This document shows positions 36,233-45,100 of a stretch of DNA of 64,000 nucleotides, in pieces. The notes beneath the pieces are model-generated. The model was not told where the DNA came from and made no database searches. It worked only from the letters and a program-made list of their open reading frames with translations. The position numbers and the translations under genes are program-made. Positions within the stretch are counted from its first letter, which is position 1. The number at the start of each line of letters is the position of its first letter. Source of the stretch: Bacteroidales bacterium (GTDB lineage Bacteria > Bacteroidota > Bacteroidia > Bacteroidales > UBA932); assembly GCA_017557535.1 (NCBI GenBank), contig JAFYYM010000084.1:1-64000 (forward strand), written 5' to 3'.

Positions 36233-36868
36233 CTAGAACAAGAAGCCTAAACCGATTTTGAGGTTGGAGCGGTGGGACTTGGTGGCATTCTCACCCTTGT
36301 AAAGGTTCATCAAGCCATAGTCATAGCCCACGGTAATCTGGATTGCGGATACCTGGAAACCGACACCGCCGCCAAGATACACATTGAAACGGTTGTAGTT
36401 CCCGTCGTCATAGTTATCGTACGTCTGGTCAGAGCTGCTTTCACCGACACCGCCGGCAATCTTCGTTGTGGAAGCAAGGCCGTACTGGGCTGTAGGTCCC
36501 GCGAAGATGAAGACGTTGGAGTCACTGGCGAGGTTGAAGCTGTAGTTCAGATACAGGGGAACATTCACCGCATGCTCCATAAAGGTGGCGGAAACGGATA
36601 CCGGGACACCCAAGAATGTACCGGAGCTGCCATTCTTATTGGTAATCAGGGAATAGTACAAACCGGGAGCGATACCGAAACCTCCGGCGAGCGGGATGTT
36701 GAGGGAAACTCCGGCGAAGGCGCCATTGGAGTTGATGGCTTTCGTGCTGGACTCATTGAAGCTCTGACTAGAGCTCAAATAACCCGCGTTAACGGAAATC
36801 TGGGCGAAAGCCTGGGTGCCGAGCAGCATCAAGGACGCGGCCAAAAGAGTTGAGATAATCTTTTTCAT
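36233..36868 (-). CDS. Outer-membrane beta-barrel protein
   Basis: This 211-residue protein has a signal peptide ending TQAFAQ and eight or so alternating amphipathic strands ending in GLGFLF with a C-terminal aromatic residue. It resembles the small OmpA/PorT-like barrels of Bacteroidetes. I start at the ATG at 36868 (KKIISTLLAASL). The open frame continues upstream through the tRNA gene, which is an artefact. Function is unknown. Confidence 0.82.
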   Translation of the reverse strand: MKKIISTLLAASLMLLGTQAFAQISVNAGYLSSSQSFNESSTKAINSNGAFAGVSLNIPLAGGFGIAPGLYYSLITNKNGSSGTFLGVPVSVSATFMEHAVNVPLYLNYSFNLASDSNVFIFAGPTAQYGLASTTKIAGGVGESSSDQTYDNYDDGNYNRFNVYLGGGVGFQVSAIQITVGYDYGLMNLYKGENATKSHRSNLKIGLGFLF

Positions 36869-36888
36869 ACGCTCATCTATTAAGTTTT

Positions 36889-36938
36889 GAAAGAAAAGAC
36901 CTTGCAAAATGCCTGAGAATAAGCAACTTACAAGGTCT
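36889..36938 (-). terminator. Terminator of tRNA-Leu
   Basis: On the - strand the arms AGACCTTG (36938-36931) and CAAGGTCT (36904-36897) pair, enclosing 26 bases and followed by TTTCTTTC. It begins 3 bases after the tRNA 3' end. Confidence 0.6.
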
Positions 36939-36940
36939 GT

Positions 36941-37028
36941 TGGTGCCCAAAGCCGGGCTCGAACCGGCACGTCTTTAAAGGACATTGGATTTTGAGTCCA
37001 ACGCGTCTACCAATTCCGCCATTCGGGC
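36941..37028 (-). tRNA. tRNA-Leu(CAA)
   Basis: This 88-base class II tRNA has encoded CCA. Its acceptor stem is GCCCGAA with TTTGGGC. The anticodon stem TTGGA/TCCAA encloses CTCAAAA (anticodon CAA, reading UUG). A variable arm (GTCCTTTAAAGAC) and the T arm GCCGGTTCGAGCCCGGC are intact. Confidence 0.95.
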
Positions 37029-37045
37029 AGTAAACGGATGGACTG

Positions 37046-37076
37046 CAAATATATCTATTTTATCTTAAATCACAAA
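37046..37076 (-). promoter_or_regulatory. Promoter of tRNA-Leu
   Basis: On the - strand TTTG, an exact 19-base spacer and TATATTTG form a perfect Bacteroidetes promoter. The start would be near 37041, 13 bases before the tRNA 5' end. Confidence 0.75.
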
Positions 37077-37146
37077 ATGTCGAAACAAAAGTTGTTTGTA
37101 TCGCAAAAGGAGTGGAAACAGTGTTCCTATTGACGCGAAAACTACT

Positions 37147-37154
37147 TATATTTG
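37147..37154 (+). promoter_or_regulatory. -7 box of the zinc peptidase gene
   Basis: A perfect TATATTTG box places the transcription start near 37159-37161, inside the tandem palindrome that follows. The -33 region is weak. Confidence 0.55.
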
Positions 37155-37159
37155 TAGGA

Positions 37160-37182
37160 TGATATATCATGATGATATATCA
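37160..37182 (+). promoter_or_regulatory. Tandem palindromic operator candidate
   Basis: Two copies of the perfect palindrome TGATATATCA are separated by TGA (37160-37169 and 37173-37182), and the first is flanked by A and T to give a 12-base palindrome. They overlap the expected transcription start of the zinc peptidase gene, which is the expected place for a dimeric repressor. The regulator is unknown. Confidence 0.5.
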
Positions 37183-37213
37183 CTAGGCTAGTAACCCTTA
37201 AGATTTAAAGAAT

Positions 37214-38071
37214 ATGAGACTCGAAGGAAGACGCGAAAGCACTAACGTCGAAGACCGCCGCGGAGTGAGTGGCGGAGCCATAGCAGGAGGCCTCGGAGGA
37301 GGCGCCCTCATCATCGCCCTTATCGTCATGCTACTAGGTGGAGATCCCACATCGGTTCTCCAGCAGGCGGGTAGCGTTCAGCAAACCGAGCAGACGGGAG
37401 AAGTCACTTTCTCTGAGGAGGAACAGGAACTCGCGTCATTCGCGAAGAAGATCCTGGCCGGCACGGAGGACATCTGGACCGCCCAGTTCGCGAAATACGG
37501 CTATCAGTATCAGGCTCCAAAGATGGTCCTCTACACAGGAACCACATCTTCAGGCTGCGGTACGGCCAATTCACAAGTGGGACCTTTCTACTGCTCCGCC
37601 GACCAGACTGTCTACCTCGACCTGAGCTTCCTCTCGACTATGAGGCAGCAGATTGGGGCTGACGGTGATTTGGCTTACGCCTATGTAATCGCCCATGAGG
37701 TCGGTCACCATGTCGAGTACCTGCTCGGAACCCTTTCAAAGGCCCATCAGAAAATGAACCAATCCAGCAAGACTGTCGCCAACCAGTGGAGTGTGAGGCT
37801 TGAGCTTCTCGCTGACTATTACGCAGGTGTCTGGGCTAACAACGACAACGCGAGATTCCGTTCAATCGAGCCCGGAGACATCGAAAGGGCTCTCGATTGC
37901 GCTTCAAAGATCGGTGACGACTATCTCCAGAAGAAAGCCCAGGGCTATGTGGTCTCGGAGTCATTCACCCACGGAACGGCCCAACAGAGGTACAACTGGC
38001 TCAAGAAAGGCTTGACTTATGGAGACCTTGAGCACGGCAACACATTTGAGATTGACTACAACAAACTGTAG
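37214..38071 (+). CDS. Neutral zinc metallopeptidase, YpfJ family
   Basis: This 285-residue protein has one N-terminal membrane segment (about 20-45, GGLGGGALIIALIVMLLGG) and a peptidase domain with the zinc motif HEVGHH near residue 163 and downstream ELLADYYAGVWAN supplying the third ligand. GCGTANSQVGPFYCSADQTVYLDL is typical of the family. The active domain probably faces the periplasm. The physiological substrate is unknown. Expression may be under the tandem palindrome upstream. Confidence 0.92.
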   Translation: MRLEGRRESTNVEDRRGVSGGAIAGGLGGGALIIALIVMLLGGDPTSVLQQAGSVQQTEQTGEVTFSEEEQELASFAKKILAGTEDIWTAQFAKYGYQYQAPKMVLYTGTTSSGCGTANSQVGPFYCSADQTVYLDLSFLSTMRQQIGADGDLAYAYVIAHEVGHHVEYLLGTLSKAHQKMNQSSKTVANQWSVRLELLADYYAGVWANNDNARFRSIEPGDIERALDCASKIGDDYLQKKAQGYVVSESFTHGTAQQRYNWLKKGLTYGDLEHGNTFEIDYNKL

Positions 38072-38133
38072 AGCTTAATCCCTTTGGGGAATACGAAATT
38101 TATCATAATAACAAAACGAAACACAAGCTCAAT

Positions 38134-40068
38134 ATGAAACATTTCTCGTTACCAAAAGACGGCGGACTGATTGAGGAGAACCTCCCTAAAGGCATCCTCC
38201 ATTCCCACGAGAACATCACCGCCGAGATTTTCGATGACGCCACAATCGGGAGTGAGCGTATCGCCCAATTAATCATCAAGGCTATCTCAGACCACGAGAA
38301 AGCTTCTCTGCCCAGAGCATTCAAACTCGGGCTCACCACCGGTGTGACCCCGTTGATTCTCTACAGGAGACTCGCCGAGATGTACAGAGCTGGCGAGGTC
38401 TCTTTCTCCAATGTCGAGGTCTATTCTATCGACGAGTACTATCCTTGCGGAAAAGACTCAGCCCAAAGCCGTAACAACAGGCTGCACAAGGAGTTCCTCG
38501 ACTTGGTGGACATAAAACCCGAGAACATTCATATTCCCGACGGCACCATCCCTGAGGATTGTGTCTCGGATTACTGTGTCGAGTTCGACAAGACCGCCCG
38601 CGGATTGGACCTTCTGGTGATCGGTGTCGGAGAAGGTGGCCAGGTTGGTTTCAACGAAGCTGGGGCTTCGGAGAAGAGCCGTACCAGAGTTGTGCCGCTA
38701 TCCTACCAGTCAAGGAAGACACAGGCCCGTAATTTCAATGGTGACATGTCTGTCACCCCCAAGTCCGCCATCACCATGGGCATAGGAACCATGATGAGTT
38801 CCCGAAGGATCATACTCATGGCTTGGGGAGAGGACAAGGCAGAGGTTGTCCGCGACATCGTCGAGGGAAGCATTGAGCCCACATGTCCGGCCACATATCT
38901 CCAGAAGCACGATAACATCAGCTTCTACACCGACGAGATGTCCGCCTCTCTTCTCACCAGGATTGTCGCCCCTTGGACCGTCGGACCTTGCGACTGGACC
39001 CCGAAACTCATCCGCAAAGCCGTCGTGTGGCTTTGCGAGAAGGTTCACAAGCCTATACTGAAACTCTCTCAGAAGGATTATCTCGAGAACTCTCTTGGAG
39101 AGCTTCTCGAACTCTACGGCCCGTTCGATAAAATCAACATAGATGTGTTCAACGAGTTGCAGCACACCATCACCGGATGGCCAGGCGGTAAGCCTAATGC
39201 TGATGACTCGACAAGACCTGTCAAATCGACTCCGTTCCCCAAGACGGTGCTGATCTTCTCTCCTCACCCGGACGATGATGTCATCTCGATGGGAGGAACT
39301 TTCATCCGCCTTGTCCATCAGGGACATGACGTCCATGTGGCATATGAGACCTCAGGAGACCTCGCGGTCCACGATGACGTGGTTCTTCAGCATATGGACG
39401 CCGCTCGCCAGCTTGGCTTCGGGGACAGGTTCGATGAGGTCAAGGCCATCATCGCCTCAAAGAGGCCCGGGGAGCCCGAGCCCAAGGAGTTGTTGGCCTT
39501 CAAAGCCGCCATCAGGCGCAGCGAGGCTAGAGGAGCGGACAGAAGCTTCGGTCTGAATGACAACACCAACGTACATTTCCTGAACCTCCCGTTCTATGAG
39601 TCGGGTGGTGTCACGAAACTTCCACGTACGCAAGTGGATCTCGACATCATCAAGGCTCTCATCCTAAAGCTCAAGCCGGATCAGATTTATATGGCCGGAG
39701 ACCTCGCTGACCCTCACGGAACCCACAGGGTCTGCACAGAGGCCGCCCTGGAAGCTATTGAACAGCTGATAGAGGAAGGTAATGACTGGCTTGACAACAC
39801 CACGATCTGGCTTTACAGGGGCGCATGGATGGAATGGGAGCTTTGGAGGGTCGATATGGCCGTGCCGCTCAGCCCCGACGAGGTAGTCGAGAAACGCCAT
39901 GCGATATTCCGTCACCTCTCCCAGAAAGACATAGTGCCATTCCCGGGCGATGACCCCAGGGAGTTCTGGCAGAGGGCCGAGGAGCGCACCCAGAACACCG
40001 CGAAGCACTATGACGAGCTCGGTATGGCGGAGTATCAAGCCATTGAAGTATTTTTAAGATTGAAATAA
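38134..40068 (+). CDS. NagB-like domain fused to LmbE/PIG-L deacetylase
   Basis: This 644-residue fusion has an N-terminal glucosamine-6-phosphate deaminase-like domain (about 30-290) and a C-terminal LmbE/PIG-L domain (about 365-640). The NagB part keeps SIDEYY and GFNEAG, but the segment that reads GNDGHIAFNE in E. coli NagB reads GEGGQVGFNE here, so the catalytic Asp141 and His143 equivalents are Gly and Gln. The LmbE part has the zinc motif SPHPDDDVISMGG and DPHGTHR, so N-deacetylase activity is plausible. Such fusions occur across Bacteroidetes. A canonical nagB follows 15 bases later. It likely handles N-acetylated sugar phosphates, with the first domain now binding or sensing. Confidence 0.88.
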   Translation: MKHFSLPKDGGLIEENLPKGILHSHENITAEIFDDATIGSERIAQLIIKAISDHEKASLPRAFKLGLTTGVTPLILYRRLAEMYRAGEVSFSNVEVYSIDEYYPCGKDSAQSRNNRLHKEFLDLVDIKPENIHIPDGTIPEDCVSDYCVEFDKTARGLDLLVIGVGEGGQVGFNEAGASEKSRTRVVPLSYQSRKTQARNFNGDMSVTPKSAITMGIGTMMSSRRIILMAWGEDKAEVVRDIVEGSIEPTCPATYLQKHDNISFYTDEMSASLLTRIVAPWTVGPCDWTPKLIRKAVVWLCEKVHKPILKLSQKDYLENSLGELLELYGPFDKINIDVFNELQHTITGWPGGKPNADDSTRPVKSTPFPKTVLIFSPHPDDDVISMGGTFIRLVHQGHDVHVAYETSGDLAVHDDVVLQHMDAARQLGFGDRFDEVKAIIASKRPGEPEPKELLAFKAAIRRSEARGADRSFGLNDNTNVHFLNLPFYESGGVTKLPRTQVDLDIIKALILKLKPDQIYMAGDLADPHGTHRVCTEAALEAIEQLIEEGNDWLDNTTIWLYRGAWMEWELWRVDMAVPLSPDEVVEKRHAIFRHLSQKDIVPFPGDDPREFWQRAEERTQNTAKHYDELGMAEYQAIEVFLRLK

Positions 40069-40083
40069 CACTAAAATATAGAC

Positions 40084-40878
40084 ATGAAAGTAATTATCAG
40101 AGACACCAAGAAAGAGGCCTCCATCTGGGCGGCCCATCACATCGCCGAAGCCATCAAAGCGAAGGCTGAGCGCACCGATGATCCTTTTGTCCTCGGGCTT
40201 CCCACCGGATCGACCCCTTTGGACACTTACGCTGAGCTCGCTCGCATGTGCGAGGCCGGTGAGGTATCATTCAAGAATGTGATCACTTTTAATATGGACG
40301 AGTATGTGGGGCTTCCCGAGAAACATCCCGAGAGCTATCACAGCTTCATGTACAGGAACCTTTTCGACAAGATAGATATTCCCGCGGGCAACATCCACAT
40401 TCTCAACGGTAACGCCCCGGATCTCGCCAAGGAGTGCGAGGATTACGAGAAAGCCATCGTCGCCGCCGGAGGTATCGACCTCTTTCTTGGAGGCGTCGGA
40501 GAGGACGGTCATCTCGCTTTCAACGAGCCTTTCTCCTCCATCAATTCCAGGACCAGGGTGGTCACCCTCACACAGGACACTATCGAGGTCAACTCCCGCT
40601 TCTTCGGAGGAGACACGAGCCTGGTTCCGAAACAGGCGATGTCTGTCGGTGTGGCCACTGTTTGTGACGCCGCGGAGGTGCTTATCCTCGCTTTCGGCAG
40701 CAAGAAGGCAAGAGTGGTCGCTCAGGCTGTGGAGGGATCTGTCAGCCACTATGTCACTCTCTCCGCCCTCCAGCTCCATGAGGATGGGATTGTCGTGCTT
40801 GACGAGCCTGCGGCCGGTGAACTGAAGGTTAACTCATACAAATATTTCAAAGCTGTGGAAGCAGCTGAGAACAAATAA
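40084..40878 (+). CDS. nagB: Glucosamine-6-phosphate deaminase
   Basis: This 264-residue enzyme converts GlcN6P to fructose-6-phosphate and ammonia. All key residues are present: LGLPTGSTPLDTY, FNMDEYVGLPEKHPESY, and GEDGHLAFNEP with the Asp, His and Glu, plus the lysine in FGSKKA. It is the functional partner to the altered paralog just upstream and would feed amino sugars from GH20 products to glycolysis. Confidence 0.97.
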   Translation: MKVIIRDTKKEASIWAAHHIAEAIKAKAERTDDPFVLGLPTGSTPLDTYAELARMCEAGEVSFKNVITFNMDEYVGLPEKHPESYHSFMYRNLFDKIDIPAGNIHILNGNAPDLAKECEDYEKAIVAAGGIDLFLGGVGEDGHLAFNEPFSSINSRTRVVTLTQDTIEVNSRFFGGDTSLVPKQAMSVGVATVCDAAEVLILAFGSKKARVVAQAVEGSVSHYVTLSALQLHEDGIVVLDEPAAGELKVNSYKYFKAVEAAENK

Positions 40879-40897
40879 TTTAAATAGAACAATAAAC

Positions 40898-41494
40898 ATG
40901 AAAAACAAGTTTTTGATCGCCAGCCTTCTGATGCTGGTTTCCGTTGGAATGTTCGCCCAGGAGAATACTTCCGCAAAAAAGTATGGATTCAAATCCGCTA
41001 TCGTCAAGATCAATACCGTGATGCTTGGCAGGACTATTGAGTCAACCGCCTATGTGGATAATTACGGCGCTCAGACCAGCCAGGTGGTTGAGATGAATGT
41101 TCCCCTTAAAGGAGAAGTGAAGAGCGCCACCATCGTGAGAGACGGCAAATCCTACACTGTAAACTACACATCGAAGAAGATTGAGGTCGCGGATGCCATC
41201 GAGCAGCCGAATTTCCTTAATCCCACTGATGCGGATAAAGAGAAATACAACATTAAAGAATTGGCCGAAGATATGGTTCTCGGAAAGAAATGTGTTGTGT
41301 ATGCTCTTGATACAGACTATAATGGAACACCTGCCACGATGACTGTATGGTGCTATAAAGGTTATCCGATGAAGAGCGAGACCGATACTGGTATCTTCAA
41401 AGTCACTACCGAGGTAACCTCTTTTGAGGAAAACGCTGATGTCCCCGGCGATGTTCTTGAGATTCCTGATTACAAAACCAAGAAAAAGAAATAA
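40898..41494 (+). CDS. Exported protein of unknown function, paralog 1
   Basis: This 198-residue protein has a signal peptide ending GMFAQ and a mature part of mixed beta character with KKYGFKSAIVKINTVMLG and VWCYKGYPMKSET, ending in a Lys-rich tail. It shares its whole layout with the next gene. I do not recognise a family with confidence; it recalls DUF4412-type proteins. It lies 19 bases after nagB. Confidence 0.7.
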   Translation: MKNKFLIASLLMLVSVGMFAQENTSAKKYGFKSAIVKINTVMLGRTIESTAYVDNYGAQTSQVVEMNVPLKGEVKSATIVRDGKSYTVNYTSKKIEVADAIEQPNFLNPTDADKEKYNIKELAEDMVLGKKCVVYALDTDYNGTPATMTVWCYKGYPMKSETDTGIFKVTTEVTSFEENADVPGDVLEIPDYKTKKKK

Positions 41495-41516
41495 AACAAC
41501 TTAACAGATAAGACAG

Positions 41517-42101
41517 ATGAAAACCAAGTTTTTGTTCGCCAGCCTATTGATGCTGGTATCTCTTGGACTCTTCGCACAAGAGAACGCCCCCGTGAAGAAA
41601 TACGGGTTCAAATCCGCCATTGTCAAGGTTTCCACCGACATGATGGGACAGACTGTACAATCCACCGCTTACATTGACGAGTACGGTGCCAAGGAGTGCC
41701 AGAAAGTCAAGATGAGTGTCCCTGGAATGGGAGAGCTGGAGAGTGGCTCAATCATGAAAGACGGCAAGGCCTGGTCTATCAACTACACCATGAAGCAGGT
41801 TCAGGAGGTCGACCTTGGAGCCACGAAACAGCCGAACTTCCTTGAACTAACTGATGAGATGAAGAAAGAGTTCAAGATCCAGGAAGTCGGAACTGGTAAG
41901 GTACTTGACAAGGATTGCGTCATCTACACCATGGAGACTGAGACCCAAGGTATGACCGCCACGCTTAAAGTCTGGTGCTACAAAGGTTTCGCCCTCAAGT
42001 CCGTCACGGAAATAAGCGGTATGACTATCACTGCCACCGCCACGGATTTCCAGGAGGATGCTATGGTTCTCCCCCAGGTATTTGACGTTCCTAAATACTA
42101 G
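41517..42101 (+). CDS. Exported protein of unknown function, paralog 2
   Basis: This 194-residue tandem duplicate of the preceding gene shares the signal region (KFLFASLLMLVSLGLFAQEN), KKYGFKSAIVKVSTDMMG, KQPNFLELTDEMKKEFKI and KVWCYKGFALKSVTE. Divergence is spread evenly, so the duplication is not recent. It is 22 bases after its paralog and 9 before purL. Confidence 0.7.
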   Translation: MKTKFLFASLLMLVSLGLFAQENAPVKKYGFKSAIVKVSTDMMGQTVQSTAYIDEYGAKECQKVKMSVPGMGELESGSIMKDGKAWSINYTMKQVQEVDLGATKQPNFLELTDEMKKEFKIQEVGTGKVLDKDCVIYTMETETQGMTATLKVWCYKGFALKSVTEISGMTITATATDFQEDAMVLPQVFDVPKY

Positions 42102-42110
42102 TCCTTATAG

Positions 42111-45100
42111 ATGAGCGATTTCCGTATTTTCGTAGAGAAGTATCCCGAATTCCAAGTTGAGGCTCGAAGCCTTTTGTCCGAGTTTAATGAGAACCTTCAG
42201 CTCAAGCTGAAGACCCTCAGGTTGATTAATGTCTACGATCTTTTCGGATTCACACCGGAATTGCTCGAGAAGAGCCGTTACAGCGTGTTCGGAGAGATAG
42301 TCACTGATTCGGTGACAGACATTATGCCTGACGCGGCCAAGTATATCGCCGTGGAGTACCTCCCTGGTCAGTTCGACCAGAGGGCTGCCTCGGCAGTGGA
42401 CTGTGTCCACCTTATTGACCCGAAGGCTAAGATCAACATCAAGAGCTCTAAACTCATAATAGTCGACGACGACGCCTCGAAGGAGACTCTGGAGAAGATC
42501 CGCCATTACGTGATCAATCCCGTGGAATCGAGAGAGAAAGATCTAGGGAAACTATCTGACACTGAGCATGCCGCAGTCAAGGATGTACCAGTGCTTGAAG
42601 GATTTCGCTCGATGGAAGGTGCTGATCTCAAGGCATATTGCAAAAAGATGGGGCTCGCGATGAATGAGGATGACCTCGCCGAAGTCGTCAGGTATTTCAC
42701 CGCGGAGGGAAGGGATCCCAATGAGACCGAACTCAGGATCCTGGACACCTATTGGAGCGACCATTGCCGCCACACTACATTCACGACAGAGCTCGAGGAC
42801 ATCACTGTCGAGGAATCTTTCATAAAGGAAGACATCGAGGGCACCATGAGGCTGTACCTCAAAATGCGCTCGGATCTCGGCCGGGAAAACAAAGGGCTGA
42901 ACCTCATGGATATGGCCACGATAGGTGCCAAATACCTCAGGAAAGCCGGCAAACTGGACGACATGGAGGTGAGTGAGGAGAACAACGCCTGTAGCATATT
43001 CATCGACGTTGATGTTGACGGCCAGTCCGAGCGTTGGCTCCTCATGTTCAAGAATGAGACTCACAACCACCCTACGGAAATCGAACCTTTCGGCGGCGCC
43101 GCGACTTGCCTTGGAGGAGCCATCAGGGATCCTCTTTCCGGACGTGCTTACGTCTATCAGGCCATGCGCGTCACTGGTGCCGGGGATATTTACAAACCTG
43201 TCTCTGAGACGATTCCTGGCAAGCTGCCCCAGAAGGTTATCACCCGCAAGGCCGCCCATGGATATTCCAGCTATGGCAACCAGATCGGACTCGCCACAAC
43301 CCACGTCAGGGAAATTTTCCATGACGGTTACACGGCGAAGAGGATGGAGGTCGGAGCGGTGGTTGGTGCCGTTAAGGCGGCTAATGTCAGGCGGGAAAGT
43401 CCAGCTCCTGGCGACGTGGTGATGATGCTTGGAGGCCGCACCGGCAGGGATGGTATTGGTGGAGCCACAGGCTCATCCAAAGAGCACACCGAGGAATCCC
43501 TTGAGACTTGCGGCAGCGAGGTGCAAAAAGGTAATCCGCCTGAGGAAAGGAAGCTCGAGAGACTGTTCCGCAGGCCTGAGGTGACCTCTTTGATCAAGAA
43601 ATCCAACGATTTCGGAGCCGGAGGTGTCAGCGTCGCTATCGGTGAGCTGACCGCCGGACTGGACATCTACCTCGACAGGGTCCCCGTCAAATACAGCGGA
43701 ATGAATTCCACGGAACTGGCTATCAGTGAATCGCAAGAGAGGATGGCAGTCGTTATCGAGGCCGCGAGCGAGGAGCGGTTCAAGGAGTATTGCCACTCCG
43801 AAAACATCGAAGTGACCCATGTCGCTGATGTGACGGATACGGAGAGGATGAGGATGTTCAACAAGGGCGAGCTGGTCGTTGATCTCCGCAGGGACTTCAT
43901 TGACAGCGCCGGAGCGAAGCATTTTTCCAAGTCTACCGTCGGAGCCGTGGATGACTCAGATCCGTTTTCTCGTGATGTCCCCGGGAAGAACTTGAAAGAG
44001 AGGATGTTCGCCAATCTTCAGGATCCAAATGTCACAAGCCAGAAGGGCCTGATCGAGATGTTTGACTCAACAATCGGGCGGTCCACAGTCTTGATGCCCT
44101 TTGGAGGCGAGCTTCAGACCACCGAGACCCAGGTCTCCGTCCAGAAACTCCCTGTTGACGGATTCACCGACACGGCCAGCATGATGGCATTCGGATTCAA
44201 TCCCGACCTCTGTGACTGGAGCCCTTACCACGGAGCCGCCTACTCGTTCGTGGAAGCCTGCTCGAAGATTGTCGCCGCGGGAGGCGACTGGAAAACGATG
44301 AGATTCTCCTGCCAGGAGTATTTCGAGAGAATGACTTCAGACCCTCACACCTGGGGTAAGCCTACAGCGGCACTTCTCGGAGCCCTGAAAATGCAGGAAG
44401 CTCTTGGACTGCCTTCAATAGGTGGCAAAGACTCCATGAGTGGCTCATTTGAGACAGAGCACGGACCTATACATGTTCCACCAACCCTCATCGCGTTCGG
44501 TATAACTCCTGTGAAGGTCGGTCATGTCATCTCGCCCGAGTTCAAGTGGGAAGGCGACAGGTTGTATCTGGTGAGGCACACGCCTCTCTCCAACAAGATG
44601 CCTGATGTGGAGCAACTCAAGAGGAACTGGGATAACATCCTCGCGAAGATCAAGGACGGCACCATCGTGGCCGCCTGGTCTGTCGGGTTCGGAGGAGTCG
44701 CCGAGGGTCTCTGCAAGATGAGTTTCGGCAATGCCTTCGGCTTCGATGTGAGACTGAGCGAAGACGACCTGTTCAATCTCTCCTACGGATCGATCGTGAT
44801 CGAGACCGACGGGGAAGTGGATTTCGAGAATGCCGAACTGATCGGAGATGTCACCTCTGGAGAAGACGGGAATGTCCGGGTCAACGGTACATCAATCTCC
44901 ATTTTCGAGTTGATGGATTTCAATGGTTCCCTATTCGAGAAAGTATACCCGGCTGTCAGCGAATCCTCCCACAAGAGGCTTCTGCCTCGTGGAATGGAAG
45001 GGATCAAGCCGTTCAAGGCCAAAAAGACAGATCTCGAATATAAAGGCCCGAAGGTGGATAAGGTCATCGCTTACCTTCCCGTATTCCCTGGAACGAACTG

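Noticed and set aside
36869-36985. Upstream extension of the beta-barrel protein
   Set aside because: It would translate through the tRNA-Leu terminator and tRNA. The signal peptide begins at the ATG at 36868.
37160-37182. Attachment site or start of a CRISPR-like array
   Set aside because: There are only two 10-base palindromes with a 3-base gap, and no mobile gene or spacer pattern nearby.
42552-43922. Long - strand frames inside purL
   Set aside because: The purL frame has catalytic motifs throughout; the antisense frames have none.
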